In this document: positions 22,926-38,749 of the stretch, one piece after another
How positions within the stretch are numbered: the stretch's first letter is position 1
Layout: each line of letters starts with the position of its first letter
Assembly: GCF_042477335.2 (NCBI RefSeq)
Contig: NC_091251.1
Coordinates: forward strand, 91,031,501 to 91,095,500
Direction: 5' to 3'
Length of the DNA stretch: 64,000 bases
DNA from: Ovis canadensis
Lineage: Eukaryota > Chordata > Mammalia > Artiodactyla > Bovidae
Notes under the pieces: generated by a model
The model's database searches: none
What the model saw: the letters and a program-made list of their open reading frames with translations, nothing else
What the model was told of the DNA's origin: nothing
Position numbers and translations under genes: made by a program

Positions 22926-23009
22926 CTTCTGCGCACCGAGAAGGCGTGGCAGTGACATGAAACATTAGGTCACATGGCCTTCCCATCCGGCCTTAGCGTG
23001 CCTATACAT
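22926..23009 (-). pseudogene. ACTN1: Degenerate second copy of ACTN1 exon 8
   Basis: On the minus strand, 84 nt lie between an AG acceptor with a long pyrimidine tract (TTCTCCTTCTCTGTGCAG) and a donor CAGAAG|GTGAGC. The body aligns with exon 8: CCGGATG, GAAGGCCAT, then the perfect match CCACGCCTTCTC, then AGAAG|GT. The central 50 nt match exon 8 at 34 positions without gaps. Two one-base deletions account for 84 rather than 86 nt. In the phase entering from exon 7 the third codon is TAG. In the frame aligned to exon 8 there is TGA after GKAM. It cannot encode the domain. It may be a fossil alternative exon, as ACTN4 is known to use two exon 8 variants. Whether it is ever spliced cannot be told from sequence. 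Confidence 0.75.
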
Positions 23010-23790
23010 CTGCACAGAGAAGGAGAAGAGGTTGAGAGGAGAAGGAGGCGGCACAGCACAGAATCAACCCAACAGCCACGGTGGACAGAGAGCACAGAGG
23101 ACAGACACTGAGGGAATGGACAGAAAGAGAAAATGGGATGCTAGCAGGACAAACGGGACAGGGTGTGAGAGTCCAGGCTGAAAGAGCAAAGGGGGGCGGG
23201 GCCAGGGGCATCACCCCATCATGCATTTCACAACAGGCCACTCAAACTCCATGCAGAGGGCGGGAAATCTGCCTGAGTGTGAGGCAGGTCCAAGGCCCAG
23301 AGCTGATGAGGCCAAGCCTGGTGCTTGTGGTCACAGCAACCTGGATGCTGTGCTTCTGGGGTCCTGCCCGTGAGGGAGGTCTAGGGGAGGGGCGTCAGCT
23401 GCTGGCTAACAGAAATATTCAAATCTTCAGTGTCAATGATTTGAGTGCGGAGCCTACACCGCTGGCCTGGAACCTCAGACCTCCCTGAGCGATACTGGGT
23501 CAGGACATGGGCAGGGCTCACAGCTGCCCGGCCTTCCCCTCCCTCCTTCCCTCATGTACTGACCCTGCATGGGGGCCCTGGGCGAGATATAGAAGGTGAA
23601 AAGGACCAAGGGGGCTGTGGACAGATTGGCTAAACCATAGCTGTGAGCGGGACAAAGGGAGGGGCTTCGTGACACTGCTGCAGGACAGGTCAGTGAAGAC
23701 AGGAGGTGCCCCTGTCAGATTTCCTCCCTAAGGGCCACCCTGCTGCTCTGCTAAAGCCATAGCTTCAGCAGAGGTGGGCAAGGAGGGCTA

Positions 23791-25518
<1,728 letters not shown>

Positions 25519-26039
25519 CTAGGGTAGAAGAGGCGAGTGAGAAGCACAAGAAGTCTCTGGATGCCCCCACCTGCATGATCATCAAGACTAGGGGGCAAGG
25601 GGGTACTGCTGTGGCCCCTCTCTGGTTCAGTCCTCAGGAGTTAGCTCTGGGTATAGAAGTCTGGCCTCATGACCAGGATCTGCTAGCTGGGGGGCTTAAA
25701 ATGCCATCTTTCCTCGTCAAGTTGCAGTTTCTTTGTCAAAGAAATAGAGTGAAGAATACTAGCCTGCAGCCCAAGAAAGAATTGCTAAGAAATGCAAGCT
25801 GAAACAGAGGCACTGGCCTGGGAGCCATCAGTCTTGACTTCTGGTTTCAGCTCTGCCACCAGCCAGCTGGACTGGCAAATAACTTAACCTCAGTCCCCCC
25901 ATCTGTTACTCAAAAGTTGGACTAGGAGCTCTCAAGCCCCTTTGGTGCTCACATTCCATGAAATTTGGGGACTCCTTCAAATAGCCACAGACTTCTGACT
26001 ACATTCTGGCTTCTGCCCTTCTCAAGAAAACTTATCAGG

Positions 26040-26650
26040 GACTGGTCAGGAGGTGGAGAAATCAGAACCCTCGTGCACTGTTTGGTGGGACTGTAAAATG
26101 GTACAGCTGGTATGGAAACACAGTATGGAAGTTCCTCAAAAAGTTAAACATGGAACTATATGACATAGCAACTCCACTTCTGGGTCTATATCCCAAAGAA
26201 CTGAAAACAGGGACTCAAATAACTGTATATCCATGTTTATAACAGCATTATACACGATAGCCAAAAGGTGGAAATAACACAAACGTTCATGGACAGATAC
26301 ATAGACAGGGGATACTATTCTGCGGAAAAAAGAGAAGAGATCCTGATATGTGCTACAACGAAGATGAACCTTGAAACCATTAAGCGAAATGAAATAAGCC
26401 AGACTCAAAGAACAAATATTATACGATGCCACTTACATAGGTACCTACTCCTAAATTCCTAGATACAGAAAGCAGAATGGTGGTTTGCCAGGGGCTGGCA
26501 GAAGCAGGACTGGAGAGTGACGGTGTGATGGCTTCAGAATTTCAATTTTGCAAGAGGAAGAGTTCTGGAGATGGATGGTGGTGGTGTGAATATACTTAAT
26601 ATCACTGAACTGTACACTTAAAAATGCTTCAAGTGGTACTTAAAAAAAAA
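26040..26650 (+). mobile_element. L1 3' fragment
   Basis: Plus-strand order: AACTCCACTTCTGGGTCTAT, ACAGCATTATACACGATAGC, AATGGTGGTTTGCCAGGGGC, TGAACTGTACACTTAAAAAT and an A-tail. This is the typical L1M 3' end. It has stops in all frames. Confidence 0.82.
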
Positions 26651-26654
26651 CATT

Positions 26655-26755
26655 GCGGAATATAATTGCTTCACAATGTTGTATTAGTTTCTGCTGTACA
26701 ACAAAGTGAACCAGCTGTATGTAAATATCCCCTCCCTCCCACCCCTCTAAAAGTG
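26655..26755 (-). mobile_element. Artiodactyl L1 3' tail, reverse
   Basis: AATTGCTTCACAATGTTGTA, TTAGTTTCTGCTGTACAACA and AAGTGAACCAGCTGTATGTA are the complement of the L1 tail common in ruminants. Confidence 0.75.
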
Positions 26756-29017
26756 GTATTTTTGATATTATGTATATTTGACCAGATTGAAAACAAAAAC
26801 TTAATGTGGGAAAAGAGCCACAACTTAGTAGAGAGAGTTCCTGGCTGGACCTCCCACTCTCTTCTTGGTTCCTGAGATTAACCTAAAGCAAAGTGGCTTT
26901 GTCAGCCTGCAACTCAGCTTCTGCATCTGCTAAGGTGAGAATCAAAGGGGACGAAAGGATACATCCATTCATTTGGGACACTTTCAGGAAGAAATTGCTC
27001 AAAATAGAGAAGGTGGAGTCCTTCTGGGAAAGTTTCTGACAGTTTCCAGAATGATAAAAACCACTGCCAAGAGGCAACGGTCATATCCGTCCAAGGCCTT
27101 AGGCCACCCTCAGGCCCCAGGTGCGCACGCCCCTGCCTTACCAGATTCCCAGGGACCACCAGGCCCCCACGCCCACCGAAGGAAGTGCTCCCTGGTCAGA
27201 GCCCTTGGCTCCCCCTGTTCCCAAGCTCCAGAGGCTCTGGCAACCTCTATGCTTTCTGGAAAGAGTCCACGGTTCAGTGGGAACAGGTCTGTGCTAGGAT
27301 TCTACTATCACTGTTGCTACTGTGTTGAAGAGAAGAGAAGACATAGAGAAACACAGAGAAATGAGCCGGGAGAAATGAAAAGACACGGAGAGGGCAGAGG
27401 GTGGGGAGAGAGCTGGCCGGGGATGAGACAGAGGCCCCTGGACTCTGCCTCCCCAAACGGCTGAGGCTCCTGGAGTCAGGGCGGGGGTGTGTGGGGTGGG
27501 ACTGAAGAGCCAGTCAGCACAGGCCCTGCTTTACACAGGGCTGGGGAACAGCTGGGCATTAACTGGGTGCTGCCTCCCTAGACCCCCACGCAGGGACCCA
27601 GGCACACACACTCCCGTCACCACAGTGCATCCGCTGACCAGTTGGGAGAACTATGATGATGACCCCTTTAAAAAAGTCTCCACCTCCAGGATTCCCCCAC
27701 CTCGGCCCCTGTTTGGTTTGGCCGCACACTTTTCAGCTGGGGTGGTGGGGAGCGGGGTGGTGGTGGTGGGTTCTCAAATTGCTTTTTTTCTTTTCAAAGT
27801 GGCTGAATTAGAGGGCTGGGATTCCCCATCCCCTAAGAGGTAAGCCAGTCCCCGTCCACATATACCTGGACACAGCTACCACAGGGCCAGTCAGCAGACT
27901 CCCCTCCAGGCAGGCAGGGGCCCAGCCTCAAGCTTCAGGCCCAACTTAGGATCTCTGGAGAGTGTGGGAAACTCCACCTGACTCCTTTCTCCCCTCACAA
28001 ATCCTTTTCAGCAGCCCTCTCCCACACACACATCCCCCTAAACAGAGGGTCTGATGCCACAGAGCAGCTCCTCTACCTGCAACATCAAGCCTGGCGTGGC
28101 CACGGTGGGCACAGGCAAGGTGGGGAACTTGACTGAACACCAAGATCTCAAAGTACTGAGGTCAAGGAGACAAAAACCAGAACGGTCATTCCTAGAAGCC
28201 TTTTTTTTTGTCAAGAGATCCAAGCATCGACAGGGGACATTCCAACCCGAGCTCCAGACCGTCTACTGGGGTGGGGTGGGGAGGGCACCAAGGCTGGTCT
28301 CTCCCAGGACGCCTGCTCCATGAGGCCTCTCGTGCCGGGATGGGCTGAGAGGGAGGGTGGTGAGTCCAGTCAGAGTGTCCTGGACGGCCCTCTCCAAGGT
28401 CAGGCCAGTGTCCTTTAACCAGCCTGGACGCTAAGAACCACCATGAAGCTAGACACACAGCTCCCGCCTCCCGGTCTGCTCCTCCACACAGACGCAAGAA
28501 AATCCCCCAGCAACTTCACATGCCGAAAGCACAAGTGAAATCAAGCGGCAACAAAACCCCCTCCAACTTTCGGCCAGGAGGGAAAGCAGATCCCTGGTGG
28601 GGACCTGCCCAGGACTGTGCAGCTCGACCCCAACAAGGCTGGGATACACGTCTCTAAGGACGTGCAGTATCTAAAATTATGAAAGTAATGCACGCACCTT
28701 GGGAAACCCAGAAAACCAGAACGGGGAAATGCCACTTAGGATCTCAGCACCCTAACAGAATTTCTGTGGCGCTTTTGATACCTTTCCTGGCAGGTTGGGC
28801 ATGTTGGCAAGCACATACAAACTCAAGCGGCCCTGACGGAAGGTGCTCTCCTCTTACTTCCAGAGGGGCCGTCTCCTCGGCTAGTCCAAGGAGACTGACA
28901 TGCTCTCACGCTGGGCTGTGGGCTCTCAGAGCAGGGGGCCCAGTCCCGCCCTTCCCCCACCCACCCCAGGGGCGGACCAGCTGGGTGGGAGCTGGCGGGG
29001 GCCGGGCGGGAGGGTCA

Positions 29018-31653
<2,636 letters not shown>

Positions 31654-31844
31654 TCACATTTCCTGAGTGCTCATGTTACTCTGTGCACCACTTAGGAAGT
31701 CAAAGGCCACACACTCCACTTCTAGAGGGAAGTCGAAAAGTCAGCACAATTACATGTTGCAGGTGCCACGAGGGAAGTCTATTTGGGGGTATCTTGGGGA
31801 ACCAGGAAAGTGTGGTCAGTTCAACTGGGTACAACAGGAAAGGC

Positions 31845-31947
31845 AACAGAGAAGGGGACATCTTAAACCTGGGCAGTGTCCACAAGCCTAACAGAGAAGG
31901 GGGCATCTTAAACCTGGGCAGTGTCTACAAGCCTAACAGAGAAGAGG
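31845..31947. repeat. 45-bp tandem repeat, about 2.3 copies
   Basis: AACAGAGAAG begins at 31845, 31890 and 31935, giving an exact 45-bp period. Copies 1 and 2 differ at only a few positions (for example GGGGACATC versus GGGGGCATC, and GTCCACAAG versus GTCTACAAG). Confidence 0.95.
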
Positions 31948-33044
31948 GAAAGGACTTCTACGCCATCGCAAATGTCCTGGCACCTCCAGAGCAGAGGACC
32001 TCTGGGCAAGCACAGCTCTCAGAACAGCCATCCACCCACCCAGGAAGTCAGTGCAGGCAACAGAAGTTAACCAACCTGACAAAGGTTTATAAACTGCTAC
32101 CAGAAGGATCCACTAACTCACAAATCAAATTCATGATGCCATTTTTTTTTTCATAAAAACAAACAAACAAACAGCAGCTTCAAGATAAAAATTAAGAGAT
32201 AATCCACTAAATTCAGTCTAAGCAGCACCTTCTAGGTTTTTAAAAAAATGCTATAAATTCTATGAAGCTTTTTTTTTTTGTCCCAGGCTTAGAAGCAGGA
32301 CATACAAAGATAAATAAGCCCTGTCTTTAAGGATCCTAAAAGATGTAGTCATTTACAGGCTTGGAGACTGAGCAGATAACGAACACAGACTCCTTACCTT
32401 TCCTACTCCCAGGCCAGGAGACGGTAACCTGGCCCCGTGGTGAGCTACTCTCAGTTAAGACTCTCGCATCAAAAGAATATCTCATTTTTCCCTCCTGACA
32501 ACAGTAGATTTGGGGGACACCCAACAAGACCATGAGAAGAGACAATGTCCAAGGACCCCTTGATCCCCTGAGCCAATGTCCACTTGGGTTTGCTTCCCAC
32601 AAACCTTTTAAACAAACAGTGGATTCCTGTAAGGAAATTATCTCTAATGTCTCATCCCCTTCCACAAAAGAGAGGGCGAAACTGCATGCTGCTCTGTGAT
32701 CGGCAAGGCGTAGGTGCTGGGCAGTGAAGCCTGGCCCACAGCCGTTGCAGGGGCCGCATGGGGGTAACGCTGCTGAGCCTGCACCAGGGTTCTCAGCAAA
32801 GAAAGAACAGTGGCCACTTTGGGCATGGGACAGGATGTGATTCTTCCTGCTGAGAGGGGGGCCCAGAACTCTAGGCATCAGCAGAGCAGTGACCCAAGTC
32901 TGAGAAACTCGGTTAGAGAGACAGGGAGCTGCGGCCAACATACAACCATCCTCCTCAACAACTAAGACAGCTGGCACACACTCTGCAGAGCATGCTGAGG
33001 GGGAAGTGGAGTCAATCAGTCAAGAATCAGTTCCTAAAAGTTAT

Positions 33045-33165
33045 TTGTTATTTTATTTCTTGGCCACATCTCATGGAACGCAGGATCTTAGTTCCCTGAT
33101 CAGGCCTCCCTGCAGTGGAAACATGAAGTCTTAACCCTAGGACCGCTGGGGAAGCCCCTCCTAAA
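33045..33165 (-). mobile_element. CHR-type SINE
   Basis: TTTCTTGGCCACATCTCATG, GATCTTAGTTCCCTGATCAG and GACCGCTGGGGAAGCCCCT are the complement of the CHR pattern, with a small internal deletion near CAGGCCTCC. Confidence 0.83.
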
Positions 33166-33269
33166 GGTTTGCTATGTTTAAAATGCTCTTTCACTTGTGA
33201 CTCCCAACAGTTTTGCATCTGTAACATTCAAAGTGCTTATATAAATTGGTAAGATAAAAAAGTCTAAAT

Positions 33270-33560
33270 TCATAATACAGGAGTTGGCAAAAAACATGAA
33301 CAGACACTTTACAAAACACGAAATACAAACAACCAACTTACAAGAATGTCAAACTCACTTATAATTAGAGATATACCATTTTCCCAGCTATTAAATGAAC
33401 AAAGTTAAAAACAAGCAAATACACATGATGATGGTGACGATGGCATCAATCTAAGGATAGAGAGCCGTGTGGCTATCACCCTGTGGCTAGAAGTATAAAT
33501 TCGTTTTAAAGAAACACCTTTTGGGGAAATAATTTGTCAACAGGGAGCAAGGCATCTTGA
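33270..33560 (+). mobile_element. L1 ORF2-end fragment
   Basis: TTGGCAAAAAACATGAACAG, CACGAAATACAAACAACCAA and TTATAATTAGAGATATACCA match the region near the L1 ORF2 end. Decayed. Confidence 0.65.
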
Positions 33561-34445
33561 AGTCGCTCAACTTTTTGAGAGTAAAATTCTCTCTCTCGCC
33601 CCAGTTAGCCAGTGGCGTGACATGTAGAGTAAGGCTGGTGGATAAAGGCACTTGCTGCCAGGTTACTTATCATGACCTCACCCTGGAAATCCCGTGCACA
33701 AAATACAAGGCGTGACCAAGTAAACCCCAGACGCCGTCACTCCCTGTGCTCAAAACACCCAAGGCTTCCCACCCCACTCAAACGCAGCGGTTGGTGGGGC
33801 CTCTGGGACCCCGTCCCCCTACCCTTGAAGTCACACGGCCTCCCTCTCCCGGGATATCCCTCACCTCCCTCCTGCCTCCACTCACCCTTCATCTTCTCAC
33901 AAAGCCCTTCCTGAATCTCCCTCTTTACTCTCCTGCAACTGATACATGTATTTTCTTTCTCCCTCTTCTAGAACATAAGCTGCCTGAGGACAAAGATGTT
34001 TTCTGTTTTACAGGACTGCTGAGAGCCCAGCACTGTGCCTGGCACAGAAAAAGCCCTCCATCAACATCTGTTAAACGAGCGAATGAATGGAGGACACTAA
34101 CCACAGGCGCGTGAATGGGCAGAGAACACGGCAGCGTTCAGGTTCCTCTAGGACTGGACGCAGATCTGGAACAGAGCACACTTGTGCTCAACAAACAGAT
34201 AATTAGCACAGCCATTAAAAATCATAATTACAATTTTTTGATGATTTGGAAAAAATCTTTGTAATTACAGAAGAAGACAAAAATCAGGTATTAAATTTTA
34301 TGGACACCAGCTCAAATCAAGGAGAAATTTTTTTCAACATCAAGAAAAACTCCAGGTGGTAATGCCTTTTTAGGAGTCAAGGCTGCAATGCCAGTCCCTC
34401 TTGACCTGGGGGATGGAGGGGTGTGTGTGTACCCACCCACCTCCA

Positions 34446-34636
34446 TTTGTCGTTCAGTTGCTCAGTTGTGTCCAGCTTTTTGTGACCCCATGGACTGCAG
34501 CTCGCCAGGCTTCCCTGTCTGTCAGCATCTCCCAGAGCTTGCTCAAACTCATGTCCATTGAGTCAGTGACGCCATCCAACCATCTCTTCCTCTGTCATCC
34601 CCCTTCTCCTCCTGCCTTCAGTCTTTGCCAGCATAA
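34446..34636 (-). mobile_element. Bov-A2/BovB-derived element
   Basis: CGTTCAGTTGCTCAGTTGTG, CAAACTCATGTCCATTGAGT and CATCTCTTCCTCTGTCATCC are characteristic of the RTE/BovB-derived Bov-A family of ruminants. Similar copies lie at 48638 and 57190. Confidence 0.85.
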
Positions 34637-35949
34637 AGGCTAAATAACCCAGCCTCCTGCTGGCCTTGAGCTCAGGGTCCTCCCAATACCAAGGAAGACA
34701 AGACAGCTTCCTCTCTGGGTCTTGCCATCTTACTTCTCTTCTCTTCCAGAAACACCGAACCCCTGGGGAGTTTGCTTACTGAATCCTTAACTCCTACCAA
34801 GGAAGCGGTTACATGCCAAAAAACAGAGGAGCCGAGTACAGGCAAGGAGAGCGATTTGTTTTCATCCCCGTGTCCACCTAAGCCCCCCTGACCTTCAAAA
34901 ACCCTCCCCAGAATGGATCCCTTCACTAGGCAGTTCTATATTTGAAGTAAGTTTGTCCGTCTCACAGGTATCTTTATGGTCTGATACACTGAGGCCAAAA
35001 GGAGGGTGCCACGGCTGTAACCGGGCCCCTGGGGGGAAAGCCACGATGACAGATAGTCTGCTGCGGGTGTGGGAAAATGCCATTCGTAGACCACAGCTAC
35101 CTAAGAAGCTGTTCATATCCTGCTTTTACTCAGAACCTGCCTCTCTCTTGGCCCCACTCCAGGCAGGCAGTATTCAGACAGTGGAATCAATGATGCTGAA
35201 GAAACTCCATGTGGTAGAAAACCAGACCCTCCACCCTGGGGGGTCACCACTGCCCAGACCAATGGCCACCATCCAACCTAAGGACAGATGCTAAATCATC
35301 AAGCCCACTCCCAGGCTCTGGCACCCAAAGCTATCAGGCGTTCCCTGCCTCTAGATTTTAAGATGAAAATTCCTTCTCAGGTGCTCTCATCTGGTTAAAT
35401 CCCAACCACTCACCCAGGTCAAGTCTCAATCCCATGAAGTCTAGACATTCTAGAATCAAGTATTACACAAGAAATGCATCTATTCTAACTTCTCGTGTGG
35501 CATGGATGCACCTTGCCTCCGACCTCCATATGAACATCTTTGGTGTCAGGGAACCGATGCCTTTCCCAGAGCACCCACTCCATCCCCTAAGGTTCTGTGT
35601 GTTTTCCACAGTTGGGCTGCCCACAGGATCTCCCTTCCAGGCCTGGTGCCTCCTACCAGGGTCAGCCGGCATCAAGACCTTGTCCCAGCTGATCATCCTT
35701 CAAAGGTCTGGGGTCTTTCACTGGGGCCCAAATCTGGTCCCCAAGGCTCCCCTGCCAGGATAAATGGCAACGTCTCCTCCCACCCCAACCCCAGGCGAGC
35801 TCCTTCTGGGTGATCCATTCCAATGCCTTTGATCGTCTACAGCAGCAAACTTCATTTCATTAAAATAAACAAAACCCTTTCTGGGCCTCATCCAGTTTCC
35901 TGGCTCAGCAGCGCGGCGGTCCTGGCATGATCTTGGTGCTCAATCTCTT

Positions 35950-36085
35950 TTTTTTTTTTAATTGCAGTATAGTTGATTTACAATGTGTTAATTTCAGGTG
36001 TACAGCAAAGCGATTCAGGTATACATATAGACATTCATTATTTTCCAGATTCTTTTCCCATATAGGTTATTATTAATGCATTGGC
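35950..36085 (-). mobile_element. L1 tail fragment
   Basis: TATAGTTGATTTACAATGTG, TTAATTTCAGGTGTACAGCA and AAGCGATTCAGGTATACATA. A shorter relative is at about 38497-38560. Confidence 0.72.
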
Positions 36086-36409
36086 TTAAACTGGGAGAGA
36101 GGATTCAAAGAGGGAAGCCCTCGCCTAAAGGTAGCAGGAAGGCTTGGAATGTCTCATTTTAAAGGCAGCTTTAGAAATCTTTCAAGAAGCAAGGTCTGTG
36201 TCAAGGGAACTAGAAAACTCCAGCCAGCTAGGTTAAGTGACCTCCTGGGAGAACAGAGGTGGTGGTTAGAGTTTATGCCCCTGTCTGGCTGTGCTCCTTA
36301 CCCCTCTGTTGAGACCACACAGCTAGTGTGACCCGCCACTTCACAGCTGAGGAAAATCAGACATGAAGGTTCCGTCCTGGACCCCTGCAGAGAGGCAGCA
36401 GTGCCCTGG

Positions 36410-36565
36410 TGATTGGAGAGGTTTAGACCTCAGCTCTGGAGTCCAAACCCCTGGGGTTTAATCTGCGTTCTGCCAAATGGAAGCCATCTGGCCCAGAGCC
36501 TGTGGTCAACATACTACACACTTCCATTCTAGCAACTCCTCTGAGCCTTCGCTTCCTTGACTGTA
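36410..36565 (+). repeat. MIR SINE fragment
   Basis: CAGCTCTGGAGTCCAAACCC, CTGAGCCTTCGCTTCCTTGA and CTGTAAAATATGG appear in MIR order. Confidence 0.65.
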
Positions 36566-36687
36566 AAATATGGCTGGTGATACAAGCCTGTTAAAGCATT
36601 CTGTCCTGTCTGGCCAGCCGCAGATCTGGACCTCAGCAAGTGCTACTCTTGCCCATCTTCTTTCTTCCTCCCCTTTGGTATTCAGTG

Positions 36688-36760
36688 ACACACACACACA
36701 CAGACACACAGATACAGACACAGACACACAGAGACACACACACACACAGACACACACACG
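36688..36760. repeat. CA-rich microsatellite
   Basis: Interrupted (CA)n with GA interruptions (CACAGACACACAGATACAGA). A complementary TGTGTGTGCGTGTGCGCG stretch lies at about 36842-36860, on the far side of a Bov-tA head. Confidence 0.92.
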
Positions 36761-36808
36761 GGCTTCCCTGGTGGTTCAGATGGTAAAGAATCTGCCTGCA
36801 ATGCAGCG
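36761..36808 (+). mobile_element. Bov-tA head fragment
   Basis: GGGCTTCCCTGGTGGTTCAG and GGTAAAGAATCTGCCTGCAA, then it stops after ATGCAG. Confidence 0.85.
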
Positions 36809-36867
36809 ACTAACACTACTACCATACATCCATACATACGTATGTGTGTGCGTGTGCGCGTATGCAC

Positions 36868-37080
36868 ACACTAAGTCGCTTCAGTTGTGTCTGACTCTTT
36901 GCGACCCCATGGACTGTAACCCATCGGGCTCCTCTGTCCATGGGATTCTCCAGGCAAGGATCCTGGAGTGGGAAGCCATTCCCTTCTCCAGAGGATATTC
37001 CAGACCCAGGGATCAAACTCAGGCTCTTCTGTCCCCTGCACTGGCAGGCGGGTTCTTTACCACTAGCACCACCTGGGACT
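36868..37080 (-). mobile_element. Bov-tA SINE
   Basis: CTAAGTCGCTTCAGTTGTGT, CCATGGGATTCTCCAGGCAA and CAGGCGGGTTCTTTACCACT. Full-length, antisense to the head fragment just before it. Confidence 0.93.
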
Positions 37081-37652
37081 CTCTCTCCCTATATATATAT
37101 ATTATGGTAGTTGTTACATTCTCCTTTATAAAAATCTGGATTTCTGGCTTCTTTTGAAAAAATCAGAACATCTGGCAACACTGGATATGTATTCTCACTC
37201 AGCAACAATTGGTTAGATCTACACAGCAGCTGCCCCGCTTAGAAGAACGTGTTTTTCCCACTTCTCCCCACTCCCCACTCATCCCTACTGTCACCCACCT
37301 CACACATCTGGCCCACCTCACACATCCTCTAACTCCCTGCCCCAGGGGCATCTGAGCTTGTAGCAGACCACCAGAGTGGTAATTTCTTTGGCTTCCCATC
37401 CCTGCTTAGCTGAAACTTTTTCTGCCAAGTCTTGATTCCTCCCTAAGAGAACAAAGAATTCTTTTCTTCTTCGGTACCCTGCTGTACACGAGGCCGTCAA
37501 ACATTTACTGAGCACTGACTGTGCAGCATGCCGCTGGGAGCTGGGGCCACAAGGATGCAGGAGACAGGAGCTCTGCCTCACAGCTCAGGGGATGGGACCC
37601 AGAAGGCACCACCCACAATGACCCCAAGTGCTAGCCTGAGTCCCTGATAAGG

Positions 37653-37862
37653 CAAGGGTCAGCAAGCTTTTCCTGTAAAGGGCCTGATAGGAAATATTTT
37701 CAGCTTTGCGGGGATATGGTCTCTGACACAATTATTCAATTCTGCCTGCAGCAGGAAAGCAGCCAATAATATATAAACAAATGGGTGTGCCCGTGTTCCA
37801 ATATTTACAAAAGCCTGGGTCAGCCAGGTTTGACCCGACAGACTGTAGTTTGCCAGCCCCTG
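37653..37862. mobile_element. hAT-type nonautonomous DNA transposon
   Basis: AAGGGTCAGCAAGCTTTTCC at one end and TAGTTTGCCAGCCCCTG at the other form approximate terminal inverted repeats. Inside are TGTAAAGGGCCTGATAGGAA and GGTCTCTGACACAATTATTC, typical of a MER-type hAT-Charlie family whose exact name I cannot fix. Confidence 0.72.
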
Positions 37863-38034
37863 TGCTCAAGTTTCTCAGTTTGATTTTGCTACATCAAATC
37901 CCTCAATTTTCAGAAAAAAGAAGGAGGACTTTCAGATCATCAACCAGAGAAAAAGATCAGCTGCTATGGATTTACTGGAACAACACCCTGCACCCTCTGT
38001 AAGGAAAGGCCACCCTCTGGGGCATTTCTCTAGT

Positions 38035-38240
38035 GTCACTCTGACCTGGATTTGAGTTCCGGCTTTACCACTTGCTGAAGATGGGACTTTGGACAAGTTA
38101 ATCTTCATTAGGCACATGTTTTCTTTTTGTAAAATGGGGATAACAATTCGAGCCATCTCATAGGGCTATGGTGAGGATGAAATGAGATCACTGGTACAAA
38201 GGGGTTTAGCACAGTGCCTGCTGCAGAACAGATGATCAGT
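38035..38240 (+). repeat. MIR SINE
   Basis: GGATTTGAGTTCCGGCTTTA, GTAAAATGGGGATAACAATT, GGTGAGGATGAAATGAGATC and AGCACAGTGCCTGC. One of the best-preserved MIRs here. Confidence 0.85.
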
Positions 38241-38630
38241 AATCACAGTCAAGGTTATATCTACAGTCAATGAATGGAGACTGTATACTACTCACCTTTT
38301 AATCTCTGGCACCACAGAGGTGCCCAGTCCATTGATGAATCCATGGGACACAGTCCTCATGGGGCCTGGTTATGGCACTTTATTCTAATCACCTTGACCC
38401 TCTCCAAGTCCTTCAGAACCGCACACAAGAAACTGTGCCACCGGCTTCTAACCATTAAGAACATGCTAATAATGGTTTAAACTGAACTTTAAGCAATTTT
38501 TAAAGACTGAAGTATAGCTGATTTATAATCTGGTGTTAGTTTCAGGTATATAAACAAATTTTTTTTTTAAGTAAAAGGGAAAAAATTCAAGAAGCTGCTC
38601 TGCAGGGAAATGTTATCAAGAATATTCCTG

Positions 38631-38749
38631 GGACTTCCCTGGCAGTCCAGCAGTTAAGACTTTATGCTTCCAGTGCAGGGGACACGGGTTTGATCCCTGG
38701 TCCGGGAACTAAGATCCCTCATGTCTCGCAGTGTGGCCAAAAAAAAAAG
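38631..38749 (+). mobile_element. CHR-type SINE
   Basis: GGACTTCCCTGGCAGTCCAG, TTTGATCCCTGGTCCGGGAA, CTAAGATCCCTCATGTCTCG and a (A)10 tail. Confidence 0.9.

Noticed and set aside
22926..23009. Treating the exon 8-like segment as a functional coding exon
   Set aside because: Stops in both the entering phase and the aligned frame, and a length of 84 nt that would shift the frame. Kept as a relic.
26040..26650. Possible reverse transcriptase remnant with coding potential
   Set aside because: It is the non-coding 3' end of an L1, with no ORF beyond background.
31845..31947. Regular repeats resembling a CRISPR-like array
   Set aside because: Contiguous tandem units without spacers in a mammalian intron. 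It is a minisatellite.
34446..34643. Plus-strand open frame containing [12 protein letters not shown]
   Set aside because: A well-known translation of Bov-A/BovB repeat sequence, repeated at 48585 and 57120. Not a gene.
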